Shown here in pieces: positions 18,554 through 27,465 of a stretch of DNA of 62,892 nt (the first letter of the stretch is position 1; the number at the start of each line of letters is the position of its first letter). The notes beneath the pieces are model-generated. The model did no database searches and was not told the DNA's origin. It saw nothing but the letters and a program-made list of their open reading frames with translations. The translations under genes were made by a program, and so were the position numbers. The DNA comes from Bacillota bacterium (GTDB lineage Bacteria; Bacillota; Clostridia; Acetivibrionales; DSM-1351): the NCBI GenBank assembly GCA_023436485.1, contig JAEZIU010000169.1, forward strand, positions 1 through 62,892. The letters are read 5' to 3'.

Positions 18554-19264
18554 TTAATTGGAAAACCGTCTTATACGAGGTCTTAGCCGACCCATTATTA
18601 TAGCAAGTGTAACCTTGACCATATAATAAACGGAGAGAGACCTGTTAATTGATGAGTTTCCACGGGCCCTTTTTTTCATTTCCACAGGTATTTCCGTGAT
18701 TTTTAAATCTTTACCCTTCAAAATCATTATGGATTCAGGCTCGGGATAGTCCTGAGGGTAGTTTTTTGAAAACAGTTCAATAATTGTTCTGTTGCAGGCT
18801 CTGAAGCCCGAAGTTGAGTCCGTTACTCCCGACCCGGATAATAGCCATATCAAAAAGCTAAAGTATTTTATGCCCAGCCTTCTGATAAAAGTAGACTGAT
18901 AGCCCCTTTTATCCAGAAATCTGGAGCCGATAATCATGTCTGTATTTTCTTCTTCCAGAATATTTATCATTTCAGGAATAAAGGATGCCTTGTGCTGTCC
19001 GTCACCGTCAAATTGAACAACTATGTCGTAGCCTTTTTCAAATGCATATTTATAGCCGGTTTGGACAGCGCCTCCTATTCCAACGTTAAAAGGGAGATTT
19101 ATATGGGGAATGTGATTCTCACGCAATATTAAACCTGTTTTGTCGGCTGAACCGTCATTTATAACCATGTAATGGCACTCTGTAGCGTTTTGCTCTATAT
19201 CATTTATGACATCAAGAATATTATCCTGTTCATTGTAAGTCGGTATAATTATTATACTTTTCAT
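18554..19264 (-). CDS. GT2 family glycosyltransferase, polyprenyl-phosphate sugar synthase type
   Basis: A 236-residue GT-A fold enzyme. Seen: IIIIPTYNEQDNI at the N-terminus, VINDGSADKT, the DGDGQH metal/nucleotide motif near residues 87-92, a DSTSGFRA segment, and PVEMKKRARGNSSIN near the C-terminus. This pattern is that of dolichyl/undecaprenyl-phosphate mannose or glucose synthases (DPM1-like), which transfer a sugar from a nucleotide to a polyprenyl phosphate at the inner membrane face. There are no C-terminal TM helices; the neighbouring EmrE-like and DUF2304 proteins may supply the membrane part. The start ATG has GGAGG 6 bases upstream. Confidence 0.9.
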   Translation of the reverse strand: MKSIIIIPTYNEQDNILDVINDIEQNATECHYMVINDGSADKTGLILRENHIPHINLPFNVGIGGAVQTGYKYAFEKGYDIVVQFDGDGQHKASFIPEMINILEEENTDMIIGSRFLDKRGYQSTFIRRLGIKYFSFLIWLLSGSGVTDSTSGFRACNRTIIELFSKNYPQDYPEPESIMILKGKDLKITEIPVEMKKRARGNSSINRSLSVYYMVKVTLAIIMGRLRPRIRRFSN

Positions 19265-19299
19265 TTAATCCTCCGAAGCGTATTTATGCCGAATTTATT

Positions 19300-19641
19300 T
19301 TACCCTCTGGCTATATAAAATACTCCTGCCAGAATGAGTATAGTACCGATAATTTTACGGAGGTCGATATTCTCCTTAAAAATAAAAAATCCCACAAAGA
19401 GGCTTAGTGCATAAGCTACACTGTTTAGAGGGTATGCAGTTGAAAACGGTAACTTCGAAAGTACATATAGCCACAAAACCGTGGAGATACCGTAGACAAA
19501 AACGCCCCCGAGTATTAGAGGGTTGAGCAGTAGCTTTAAACTGTAGCCCTCCATTTTATCAAGCCCAATTTTCCATAGTGTTTGTCCCAATACGGTAAGT
19601 CCTGAATTTAAAATAGCTAATAATATATATTTACCCTGCAT
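19300..19641 (-). CDS. EmrE/EamA-like four-helix membrane protein, putative lipid-linked sugar flippase
   Basis: A 113-residue protein with four hydrophobic helices. The GQTLWKIGLDK opening and the FKENIDLRKIIGTILILAGVF ending are typical of half-size DMT-superfamily proteins such as ArnE/ArnF. Those move undecaprenyl-phosphate sugars across the membrane. It is first in a minus-strand trio with a DPM1-like GT2 and DUF2304, which supports that role more than drug export. The upstream ribosome binding site is weak. Confidence 0.75.
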   Translation of the reverse strand: MQGKYILLAILNSGLTVLGQTLWKIGLDKMEGYSLKLLLNPLILGGVFVYGISTVLWLYVLSKLPFSTAYPLNSVAYALSLFVGFFIFKENIDLRKIIGTILILAGVFYIARG

Positions 19642-19772
19642 GTATGCCGTCCCATATATAGAATTTTTATGTAAATTGTATTATGTCCTGATGCTTATAT
19701 AGAAATACATATGAACATATCCAAGGTAATTTACATAAAATAGATTATAATAACATTTTTGGAGATATAAAG

Positions 19773-20846
19773 ATGGAGAAATTTGTCGTTATTATGGCAG
19801 GAGGCTCAGGAACGAGACTATGGCCGCTGTCAAAAGAAAAAAAGCCTAAGCAGTTTATATCTGTTGATGACGGCGAATGCATGCTGGTACAGACAATTAA
19901 CCGTGTATGCCGGAGCGTTCCACCATCCAATTGCTTTATTATAACAAATCAAAGTCTTGTAGAATTGACCAAAGAAGTTGTCAAGGACATAATTCCACAT
20001 TCAAATATAATTTCTGAGCCCCGGAAGAAGAACACTGCTGCATGTATTGCATATACAGCAATGCTTCTTTATAAAAAGCTGGGAGAGGCAATACTGTGTT
20101 TCGTACCCGCTGACGGCTATGTCAAAGATCAGCAGGGTTATGCTGAAACAATAAATCTTGCGTTTAGGACAGCGGAGGAAAAGGACAGTCTTGTGGTAAT
20201 AGGAATTAACCCCTTATATCCTTCTACCGCCTATGGTTATATAAAAGTTGATACCGGAAAAGATTCAGAAGAACAAATTCTTAAAGTTATGGAATTTACT
20301 GAAAAACCAAACGAAGATACCGCCCGGGCAATGCTTGATTCAGGTGATTACTTATGGAACGGTGGTATTTTGGCAGGAACATCAAAGACAATAATTAATC
20401 ATATTAAACAAAATATACCCCGGCACTTTATATCAATCACAAATGCACTTGTACATGAAGGAAGTGAAAATTTTAACACATATATTGATAATGCATATAA
20501 TGAATTACAAGATATTTCCTTTGACAGTGCTGTACTGGAAAAAAGCAAAGGCACTTATGCAGTTAAGGCTTTCTTTGACTGGGATGATATAGGTAGTATA
20601 GATACATTATCTGAAACCCTTAAAAAAGATAAGAACAGTAACTCTTGTAAGGGCGATTGCATAGCTTTGCAAACTACTAATACTGTAATATATGCGGAAG
20701 GAATTCTTATTGCGGTAATAGGGCTGGATAATATGATAGTTGCAGGTACAAATGAGGCTGTGGTTGTTTGTCCAAGAGGAAGAGCACAGGAAGTTAAAGG
20801 CCTGGTGGAAATACTTAAAAAGAATGGATATGAAAAATTCTTGTAA
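19773..20846 (+). CDS. manC: Mannose-1-phosphate guanylyltransferase
   Basis: A 357-residue nucleotidyltransferase making GDP-mannose from GTP and mannose-1-phosphate. The signature GGSGTRLWPLSKEKKPKQF is at residues 10-28, and FTEKPNEDTA and YLWNGGIL follow in order. It lacks the C-terminal cupin isomerase of two-domain ManC proteins and is of the short type. ATG with GGAG 8 bases upstream. It starts a plus-strand run of glycan genes and would feed the gmd-fcl pair downstream with GDP-mannose. Confidence 0.94.
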   Translation: MEKFVVIMAGGSGTRLWPLSKEKKPKQFISVDDGECMLVQTINRVCRSVPPSNCFIITNQSLVELTKEVVKDIIPHSNIISEPRKKNTAACIAYTAMLLYKKLGEAILCFVPADGYVKDQQGYAETINLAFRTAEEKDSLVVIGINPLYPSTAYGYIKVDTGKDSEEQILKVMEFTEKPNEDTARAMLDSGDYLWNGGILAGTSKTIINHIKQNIPRHFISITNALVHEGSENFNTYIDNAYNELQDISFDSAVLEKSKGTYAVKAFFDWDDIGSIDTLSETLKKDKNSNSCKGDCIALQTTNTVIYAEGILIAVIGLDNMIVAGTNEAVVVCPRGRAQEVKGLVEILKKNGYEKFL

Positions 20847-20873
20847 TAGCCTGGTATGTGGAGGTTTTGTAAA

Positions 20874-21698
20874 TTGAAGCAGGATAAATTCTTACTTATC
20901 AATACAACCGGAGATGGATTTTGGTACGACATGCACCACACTCTTTCCAATCTTTTGCTTGCAGAAATGACACAAAGGATTCCTGTTATTTATTGGGGAA
21001 GCAGGAGCATGTACAGCACCGATGAAACCTCAAATGCTTTTGAGCAATACTTTTTCCCGGTATCCAAATATGGCATGGATAGATTAATTGAAAATATCGG
21101 CCATAATGGGGATATAGAAATATCGAACAGGTGTACGGATATAGATAGTATTATATGTCGTATGGATGAGACATGTCCATATTTTGGATTAAATTCTCTT
21201 GAAATTTATAGACTTATGCTCAAAAAATACATACGGCTTCGGCATGAAGTTGAAAAAGAAATAAATACTTTTTATGACACACATATGGCTGGTAAAACTT
21301 TAGTTGCCGTACATATAAGAGGAAGTGACAAGATATTAGAAGTAAGTCATTTACATGAACTGAACAAACTCTATCCGGCGAAAATAAGCAATTATTTGAA
21401 AGAAAGGCCGGATGCCCACATTTTTCTCATGACTGACTGCAAAGACATATTAGCTGAATATAAAAAAGCATACGGCGATAGGGTAATCAATACCGATTGC
21501 AAAAGGGTCTTGAAAAATGGAGGGGGAGTTCACTTTCAAGAATATGAAAACAACAAGCTTAAAGGTATCGAAATAATAAAAGATACTTGGCTTGCGGCTA
21601 AATGTGACTATTTCATAGGGAATGGGTTCTCAAATGTATCCAGGGCTGTATGTGAGCTTAAAGATTGGCCGGACAATGATGTAACCCTGCTTTTCTGA
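20874..21698 (+). CDS. Fucosyltransferase-fold-like protein, paralogue 1
   Basis: About 274 residues, one of four paralogues in this locus. Shared blocks are KFLLI...W.D..H at the start, LAEMTQRIPVIYWGS, a central VHIRGSDK, a TDCKDILAEYK segment, and the C-terminal KGIEIIKDTWLAAKCDYFIGNGFSNVS. The HxRxxDK-type motif and the late GNGxSNVS block resemble the donor site of the GT23/NodZ/protein O-fucosyltransferase superfamily, which uses GDP-fucose. TTG 20874 is chosen because GGAGG lies 9 bases before it and it matches the N-termini of the paralogues; an ATG lies at 20856. The acceptor is unknown. Confidence 0.7.
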   Translation: MKQDKFLLINTTGDGFWYDMHHTLSNLLLAEMTQRIPVIYWGSRSMYSTDETSNAFEQYFFPVSKYGMDRLIENIGHNGDIEISNRCTDIDSIICRMDETCPYFGLNSLEIYRLMLKKYIRLRHEVEKEINTFYDTHMAGKTLVAVHIRGSDKILEVSHLHELNKLYPAKISNYLKERPDAHIFLMTDCKDILAEYKKAYGDRVINTDCKRVLKNGGGVHFQEYENNKLKGIEIIKDTWLAAKCDYFIGNGFSNVSRAVCELKDWPDNDVTLLF

Positions 21699-21742
21699 CT
21701 TAGCCTTAATCATGTATAAATGGGAATTTCGGAGGTTGGTAT

Positions 21743-22708
21743 ATGGAAAATGAGAGACTTATTGAACTGTACAAAATCATGCAGACTATACGCAGTGTGG
21801 AACGCAAAATCGAAGGTGAATATAAAAATGACGAAATGAAAACGCCCATCCATCTGTCTATAGGGCAGGAAGCAATTGCGGCAGGGGTTTGTATAAATCT
21901 CCGCAAGGAGGATTACCTTTTTGGAACCCATAGGAGTCATGCACAGTACATTGCTAAAGGAGGAGATATAAAACAAATGATAGCGGAGCTATATTTGCGT
22001 AAGACAGGCTGTACCTCAGGGAGAGGAGGCTCCATGCATCTGATGGCCCCGGACAGAGGAATATTTGGTTCCACTGCTATAGTAGGAGGCAGCTTGCCCC
22101 TTGGAACGGGAACTGCGCTTGCTTCCAAGATTCAAAAAAATGACAGGGTTACTGCTGTTTTTTTCGGAGATGGAGCGGCAGACGAAGGCACTTTTCATGA
22201 AAGCCTGAATTTTGCGTCTCTTAAAAAACTCCCGGTAGTTTACGTTTGTGAGAATAATTTCTATGCTATAAACTCACATCAATCAGAACGGCAGTCAGGC
22301 GATAATATATACAAAATAGCTGAAGGATATGGAATACCGGCATACCAGATTGACGGGAATGATGTGCTTAAAGTCTCGGCATATGCAGAAAAGGCTGTAG
22401 AAAGGTGCAGGAGAGGTGAAGGACCTACTGTACTGGAGTGTGTAAGCTACAGGTGGAAGGGCCACATTGGAACGATTGATGATCTTGGAGTGGGATACAG
22501 ACCTCAGGAGGAACATGACTATTGGGTTTCAAAGTGTCCTATAAAATGGTATAAAGACTATCTTGAAAGCAGAGGTATACTTAACGAGCAGTTAGAAAAA
22601 TCCATTGATGAAGAAATTGATAAGGTGGTAAAGGATGCCTTTGAATTCGCAGTAAATTCACCTAAACCCCAGCCTGAGGAACTTCTTGATTTTGTTTATG
22701 CTGACTAA
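21743..22708 (+). CDS. Thiamine-diphosphate-dependent 2-oxoacid dehydrogenase E1 alpha subunit
   Basis: A 321-residue E1 alpha. The thiamine-diphosphate motif GDGAADEGTFHESLNFA begins near residue 139 and ends with CENN. Substrate-side features are THRSHAQYIAKGGD and GRGGSMHLM. It is closest in style to acetoin/pyruvate dehydrogenase E1 alpha (AcoA/PdhA). The matching beta subunit follows after 39 bases, but there is no E2 or E3 gene anywhere in the window. Its position inside a glycan locus suggests a non-classical role, such as making an activated acyl or hydroxyacyl unit for sugar modification; that is inference. Good GGAGG site 8 bases before ATG. Confidence 0.88.
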   Translation: MENERLIELYKIMQTIRSVERKIEGEYKNDEMKTPIHLSIGQEAIAAGVCINLRKEDYLFGTHRSHAQYIAKGGDIKQMIAELYLRKTGCTSGRGGSMHLMAPDRGIFGSTAIVGGSLPLGTGTALASKIQKNDRVTAVFFGDGAADEGTFHESLNFASLKKLPVVYVCENNFYAINSHQSERQSGDNIYKIAEGYGIPAYQIDGNDVLKVSAYAEKAVERCRRGEGPTVLECVSYRWKGHIGTIDDLGVGYRPQEEHDYWVSKCPIKWYKDYLESRGILNEQLEKSIDEEIDKVVKDAFEFAVNSPKPQPEELLDFVYAD

Positions 22709-22747
22709 ATTGAATATGGGTTAAAACTTGATAGGAGGTATTTTTAA

Positions 22748-23788
22748 ATGCCCTGGACTACAATTGATGTTGAAAAACAAGATAAATTTGTAATAACAGA
22801 TGACTCAGAAAATGCCAGAATGATTTCATATAAAGATGCTTTGTACGAGGCTTTGGATCAGTCTCTTGCAAAGGATCCAAGGGTTTTTATAATGGGAGAG
22901 GGTGTTGATGATCCCGGAGGGGTCTTTGGAACTACAAAAGGCTTACACGAAAAGTATGGCCGTGACAGAGTTTTTGACACCCCCATTGCAGAGAACTCCC
23001 TGACAGGAATAGCAGCAGGGGCTGCTATGGCAGGATTAAGACCTGTTTTTGTTCATAGCAGAATGGATTTTTTACTGCTATCACTGGATCAACTGGTAAA
23101 CCATGCAGCAAAATGGAGTTATATGACAGGTGGAAAGGTAAGTGTGCCTTTAGTAGTGAGAACTGTGAGTGCAAGGGGATGGGGATCGGGAGCTCAGCAC
23201 TCACAATGTTTACAGGGTATGCTTATGAATGCTCCCGGACTGAAAATAGCTGCTCCTGCCACACCTTATGATGCCAAGGGGTTATTGGTTTCAAGTATTA
23301 TAGACAATAATCCTGTACTGTTTGTTGAGCACAGGTGGTTATATAAAACAATAGGTAATGTTCCTGATACACTGTATTCTATACCCTTTGGAAAGGGTGT
23401 TGTAAGAAAAAAAGGAAAAGATGTTACTATTGTTGCGGTATCCTATATGCTGGTTGAAGCACTAAAGGCGGCCGAAAAGCTTGAGGCTCAAAACATATCG
23501 GCAGAAGTAATAGATTTAAGGACAATAAAACCCATAGACGAGGATATTATTATTGAATCCCTTACAAAAACCGGAAGACTGATAATAACAGATACAGGGT
23601 GGAAGACAGGCGGTGTTGCTGCTGAAATAGCAGCCATTGTTGCCGAAAAAGCTGTTCATTTACTCAAAAAGCCTGTTGTCAGAGTGTGCTGTCCTGATAT
23701 ACCCACTCCGGCAGGAGATTTGCAGGAAAAAGCCTTTTATCCTGATTCTGAAACTATATGTGATAAGGTTGCTGAATTAATGAAATAA
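22748..23788 (+). CDS. 2-oxoacid dehydrogenase E1 beta subunit (transketolase-like)
   Basis: A 346-residue partner of the preceding E1 alpha. Landmarks are FIMGEGVDDPGGVFGTTKGL, the GAAMAGLRPVFVH block, HSQCLQGMLMNAPGLKI, and the C-terminal VIDLRTIKPIDEDII and CPDIPTPA. Together the pair would form the heterotetrameric decarboxylating E1 component. RBS AGGAGG lies 8 bases before ATG. The stop overlaps an in-frame ATG of the next gene, so translational coupling is likely. Confidence 0.9.
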   Translation: MPWTTIDVEKQDKFVITDDSENARMISYKDALYEALDQSLAKDPRVFIMGEGVDDPGGVFGTTKGLHEKYGRDRVFDTPIAENSLTGIAAGAAMAGLRPVFVHSRMDFLLLSLDQLVNHAAKWSYMTGGKVSVPLVVRTVSARGWGSGAQHSQCLQGMLMNAPGLKIAAPATPYDAKGLLVSSIIDNNPVLFVEHRWLYKTIGNVPDTLYSIPFGKGVVRKKGKDVTIVAVSYMLVEALKAAEKLEAQNISAEVIDLRTIKPIDEDIIIESLTKTGRLIITDTGWKTGGVAAEIAAIVAEKAVHLLKKPVVRVCCPDIPTPAGDLQEKAFYPDSETICDKVAELMK

Positions 23789-23805
23789 TGGAAGGGGGCC
23801 TCCTT

Positions 23806-24858
23806 TTGGATAAATATATAAAAGAAGATTGCATGGAGTATTTAAAAAAAATAGACTTGTCTCCTCTTTATAATAAAACAGTTTTGATTACGGGTGCAAA
23901 CGGACTCATTGGAACTTATATCATATATATGCTTCATCTTGCCAACATATTGAACGGCGGTGGGATTAAAATTCATGCTGTCAGCAGAAGCAAACCTTGC
24001 GAGGCACTTGCTGATATTTTTGAACAAAACTACAGGTTTGATTCCGAAGATTTAACTAACATGGATTTCGACAAGCTCAAGGATAAAGCCGATTATATAG
24101 TACACGGTGCAACCTATGCACAGCCCGGTAAATTCCTACGAAACTATATGGATACAATCCACTTAAATACAATAGTAACTGAAAGGTTGCTTCAAAAAGC
24201 CAAAAAGGACAGTGCGGTTATATTATTTCTGAGCTCCTCTGAAATCTACGGGGAGCCGGATATTGATAATATACCTACACCGGAGAGCTACCCGGGTTTT
24301 TGTTCTCCGGTAAATGTAAGAGCTGTATATTCGGAGTCCAAAAGGATGGGTGAAACTATGTGCTTTGCATATAGACACTATGAGGGAGTAAGTGCTAAAG
24401 TAGCCAGAATATCCATGACCTACGGACCGGGAGTCAAGGGAGACGATGAACGCGTCCTTGGTCAGTTCATAAGACGGGCATTGGAACAAAAAAAGATTTC
24501 TATGGTGGATGACGGAAGCAAAATCAGGACCTTTTGCTACATAGCAGACTGTGCCATAATGCTTCTTTATATAATTGCATATGGAAGAGACTTTGTATAT
24601 AACGTTGGAGGCCGTGACAGTATCAGTATAAAGACACTTGCACAAGAAGTGTGCTCTGTTACCGGAAGTATCCTTACATTTGATAACTCAGAGAAAAAAC
24701 AGGCTATTGAAGAAATAAAGGTTTCTCCTGACAAGGTTCAACTTGATATAAGTAAGATTTGTTCCGAGTTTGGGTTTACACACTTTAAGCCATTAAGGGA
24801 AGGGCTTGAAAGAACTGTTGAATGGAATAAAGATAAATGGAATTTGCAAAGCAAATAA
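23806..24858 (+). CDS. NAD-dependent nucleotide-sugar epimerase/dehydratase (extended SDR)
   Basis: About 350 residues. The Rossmann motif is ITGANGLIGTY, followed by SSSEIYGEPD and the catalytic YSESK (YxxxK), the pattern of UDP-glucuronate decarboxylase/epimerase-type extended SDRs. TTG 23806 has GGAAGGGGG 7 bases upstream; an ATG at 23788, inside the E1 beta stop, is the alternative. It follows E1 beta directly, suggesting that the E1 reaction and the sugar-nucleotide step serve one pathway. Substrate unknown. Confidence 0.85.
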   Translation: MDKYIKEDCMEYLKKIDLSPLYNKTVLITGANGLIGTYIIYMLHLANILNGGGIKIHAVSRSKPCEALADIFEQNYRFDSEDLTNMDFDKLKDKADYIVHGATYAQPGKFLRNYMDTIHLNTIVTERLLQKAKKDSAVILFLSSSEIYGEPDIDNIPTPESYPGFCSPVNVRAVYSESKRMGETMCFAYRHYEGVSAKVARISMTYGPGVKGDDERVLGQFIRRALEQKKISMVDDGSKIRTFCYIADCAIMLLYIIAYGRDFVYNVGGRDSISIKTLAQEVCSVTGSILTFDNSEKKQAIEEIKVSPDKVQLDISKICSEFGFTHFKPLREGLERTVEWNKDKWNLQSK

Positions 24859-24942
24859 ATGAATGATATATTATATGTAATTTATTTGAATAAATGGTAA
24901 TTAATACACGGCATACCGGGGCTGGAGGGTAACAGACTAAAG

Positions 24943-26130
24943 ATGAATACAATACCTATTAATATTGCAGTTATAGATGACGGAGTTAATGAGAAGCTCT
25001 ACCAAACGGGCATGCTTGCACACAATATGGAAATAACTCATGATTTAACAGTTTGTAACAGGGGGAGTTATGACCCTTTTTTGCCATCACATGGTACAAC
25101 CTGTGCTGCAATAATAAAAAAGTATTCTCCTGAAGCTGTTATAAGTAGTATAAAAATATTGGATTCGAGCTCAAGAACAGGAATGAAAGCACAGCTTATC
25201 CGTGCACTGCAATGGTGTGCTGATAACAGTATACGTATTGTAAATTTGAGTCTGGGTACAATAGATTACAGAGATTTTAATGACGTAAAGGAAGCAGTAG
25301 ATTATGCATTTGAGAAAAATGTAATAATAATTGCCGCATGCAACAATCGCAATATTTTTACATGTCCAGCCTCTTTTGAAAAGGTAATAGGCGTAAGGTA
25401 TGGATTTACAGAAGTATTAAAAGAGGGCGAGTTCACATTCAATTTTGATTGCATGGACGGGATAAATATAGCTGCGTGTGCAAAACACAACTTGAAAAAG
25501 TATGATGGAACGGAAAAAACAACAACTGAATGTAACAGCTATGCAGCACCAATGGTTACCGCTTATGCATATAATATTTTGAGAAATAATCCTAATATAA
25601 GTTTTGATGAAATTATAGAAAAATTACAGCAAGGGGCTAACAAAAAGAACGACACGGATTGTATCCAAGCCTTTAGAAATCCTAAAGAGCCGGATATACC
25701 TATTATTTTAGTTAACAATAATAGTATAGATGATTTTGAAGAAGGGCTGACCGGCAAATTTAGGAGTGACGGTTTTAATGCCTTATGTGTATATGAGAAC
25801 ATAAAAGAGCCTGATATTTGTAACGGGTACATAAATATAAGACATTTCTCCCATCAACAATTACCCTCCTTAAATAAAAGTATCTTTAACATATGTAATA
25901 TATTTGTCCCTGATATATTACTTCTTTCATGTAATAATCAGAAAAGTGACGTTATGTTAATGAAGAAAATAATGGAGTTGGACTCCGACATTGAAATATG
26001 TGTGAATAATACTTTAGATGTAGAGGTAAATAGTTCCTATGGGATTCGTGTTTTCAATCGTTTCGAAAATAATCAATTAGAAAACTTGTATTCTTACATA
26101 CTGGAGTTGTTTGAAAAAGAAGAGGAGTAG
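24943..26130 (+). CDS. S8 subtilisin-like serine peptidase with an unknown C-terminal domain
   Basis: 395 residues. The subtilase triad is visible: Asp12 in AVIDDG, His50 in PSHGTTCAA, and Ser199 in CNSYAAPMV (in place of the usual GTSxAxP). The oxyanion Asn is in the IIAACNNRN segment near 133. There is no signal peptide, propeptide or membrane segment, so it should act in the cytoplasm or leave by another route. Residues from about 245 on form a separate domain with IPIILVNNNSIDDFEEGLTGK and later LLLSCNNQKSDV that I do not recognise. It lies in the glycan gene run and ends in a terminator. It may process a peptide or protein substrate of the locus. Confidence 0.85.
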   Translation: MNTIPINIAVIDDGVNEKLYQTGMLAHNMEITHDLTVCNRGSYDPFLPSHGTTCAAIIKKYSPEAVISSIKILDSSSRTGMKAQLIRALQWCADNSIRIVNLSLGTIDYRDFNDVKEAVDYAFEKNVIIIAACNNRNIFTCPASFEKVIGVRYGFTEVLKEGEFTFNFDCMDGINIAACAKHNLKKYDGTEKTTTECNSYAAPMVTAYAYNILRNNPNISFDEIIEKLQQGANKKNDTDCIQAFRNPKEPDIPIILVNNNSIDDFEEGLTGKFRSDGFNALCVYENIKEPDICNGYINIRHFSHQQLPSLNKSIFNICNIFVPDILLLSCNNQKSDVMLMKKIMELDSDIEICVNNTLDVEVNSSYGIRVFNRFENNQLENLYSYILELFEKEEE

Positions 26131-26166
26131 TAGTTAATAAGCAGGACACATCATATAACTGTTAAC

Positions 26167-26207
26167 AAACCCAAGGGGAATTTAATTTGCCCAAGGGTTT
26201 TTATTTT
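26167..26207 (+). terminator. Terminator after the subtilase gene
   Basis: AAACCC-AA-GGG pairs with CCC-AA-GGGTTT across an AA/AA internal loop, followed by a T-rich run. Confidence 0.7.
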
Positions 26208-26277
26208 TATAATCACATATCGGTATAGGCTTACATAAAATAACATGAAATGCATTTATATTGAGGTGATAATAAAA

Positions 26278-27465
26278 ATGTCAAATGACAGATTCCTGCT
26301 TATAAAAGGCTGGAGCTATATTCTTTGGGGGGATATAGATCATGTGCTTGGTCAACTTCTTGTAGCTGAACTCACCAACAGGATTCCGGTTGTGTACTGG
26401 CCTACACATTGTCTGCACAATGGCTATATCTTTACCAACGGCTTTGAACTATATTTTGAACCTGTTTCCAATTATACTATCTTTGATGTAGCAAAGCCTG
26501 AGTACACATATTACCCGCCAATTTGGGATTATGAAAACCTATTTGTTGAAGACCAGACTAAGGATACGTGGGTTTACAGAAATATCGGTGACTTACTTAG
26601 TAGCGAGGCAAATGTAGTAGTAGCCGATGTTTATTTTAATATACATGAGTTAATTCCTTTTGTAAAAAGTAATCACCCCACATATGGAATGAGTGCCGAA
26701 CAGTCATATCGATATCTGTTCAGTAAATATATAAAGTTGAAATCAGACATAAATACGGAAGTTCAGGGTTTTTATAATTCATGGCTTAAAGACAATCATC
26801 CTATCCTTGCAGTTCATGTACGAAGGGTTGAAAAGGATATGGTGTTTGATACCAGAGATTCTAAGAAAAACGGAAACCAGTATTGGAATAAAATATATAG
26901 AAAATATAAACAGAAACCTGAAAAAAAGGGAAAGAAGTTGTATAAGCTGTTTACAAAGGGTAAGTTTAAGGAGCCCAACAAAGGCTATCATAAGGAAATA
27001 AAAAAATATATAGATAAGTACAATATAAAGAAGATATTCCTACTTACGGATTGCGAAGATACGCTGAAGGAGTATAAGAACATATATGGCTCTATGCTTG
27101 TATATACAAATTGTAAAAGGATTAAAAACGAAGAGCCTGCGTATCATATGGAAAACCCCATGGTGGTTAGGCGCAGAGGTATGGAAATTATAAAAGATGC
27201 ATATATTGCTGCAAAATGTGACTTTTTCATAGGAAATGACTTTTCAAATGTATCCCACGGTATTACACGTATAAAGGATTGGGCAGATAAAAACGTAAAA
27301 ATGATGTACTGGATATTTAAAAAGAGAAAGTACCCTGTAAATGTAATGCTTGTTGTAAAAAGCGATAAACCTAATATTTTTACTCGTACAGCACAAAGGG
27401 TTAAAAAGTTTTTTAGTAAGTTTAAAAAGAATAAGGAGAACAGAGGTGAGATGAATGCCAAATGA
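26278..27465 (+). CDS. Fucosyltransferase-fold-like protein, paralogue 2 with basic insert and tail
   Basis: 395 residues from ATG 26278 (GAGGTG about 9 bases upstream; the paralogues also begin MxNxRFLL). It shares RFLLIKGWS, VAELTNRIPVVYW, FLLTDCEDTLKEYK and IIKDAYIAAKCDFFIGNDFSNVS with its relatives. The central motif is VHVRRVEK, so the GGDK part of HxRGGDK is lost. A Lys-rich insert of about 35 residues follows it, and a roughly 50-residue C-terminal tail is strongly basic. These additions could bind an anionic polymer or membrane. Its 3' end overlaps the next gene by 11 bases. Confidence 0.68.
   Translation: MSNDRFLLIKGWSYILWGDIDHVLGQLLVAELTNRIPVVYWPTHCLHNGYIFTNGFELYFEPVSNYTIFDVAKPEYTYYPPIWDYENLFVEDQTKDTWVYRNIGDLLSSEANVVVADVYFNIHELIPFVKSNHPTYGMSAEQSYRYLFSKYIKLKSDINTEVQGFYNSWLKDNHPILAVHVRRVEKDMVFDTRDSKKNGNQYWNKIYRKYKQKPEKKGKKLYKLFTKGKFKEPNKGYHKEIKKYIDKYNIKKIFLLTDCEDTLKEYKNIYGSMLVYTNCKRIKNEEPAYHMENPMVVRRRGMEIIKDAYIAAKCDFFIGNDFSNVSHGITRIKDWADKNVKMMYWIFKKRKYPVNVMLVVKSDKPNIFTRTAQRVKKFFSKFKKNKENRGEMNAK

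Noticed and set aside
24223..24645. 140-codon minus-strand frame inside the SDR gene
   Set aside because: Shadow frame: the plus frame has clear SDR motifs and a good start site.
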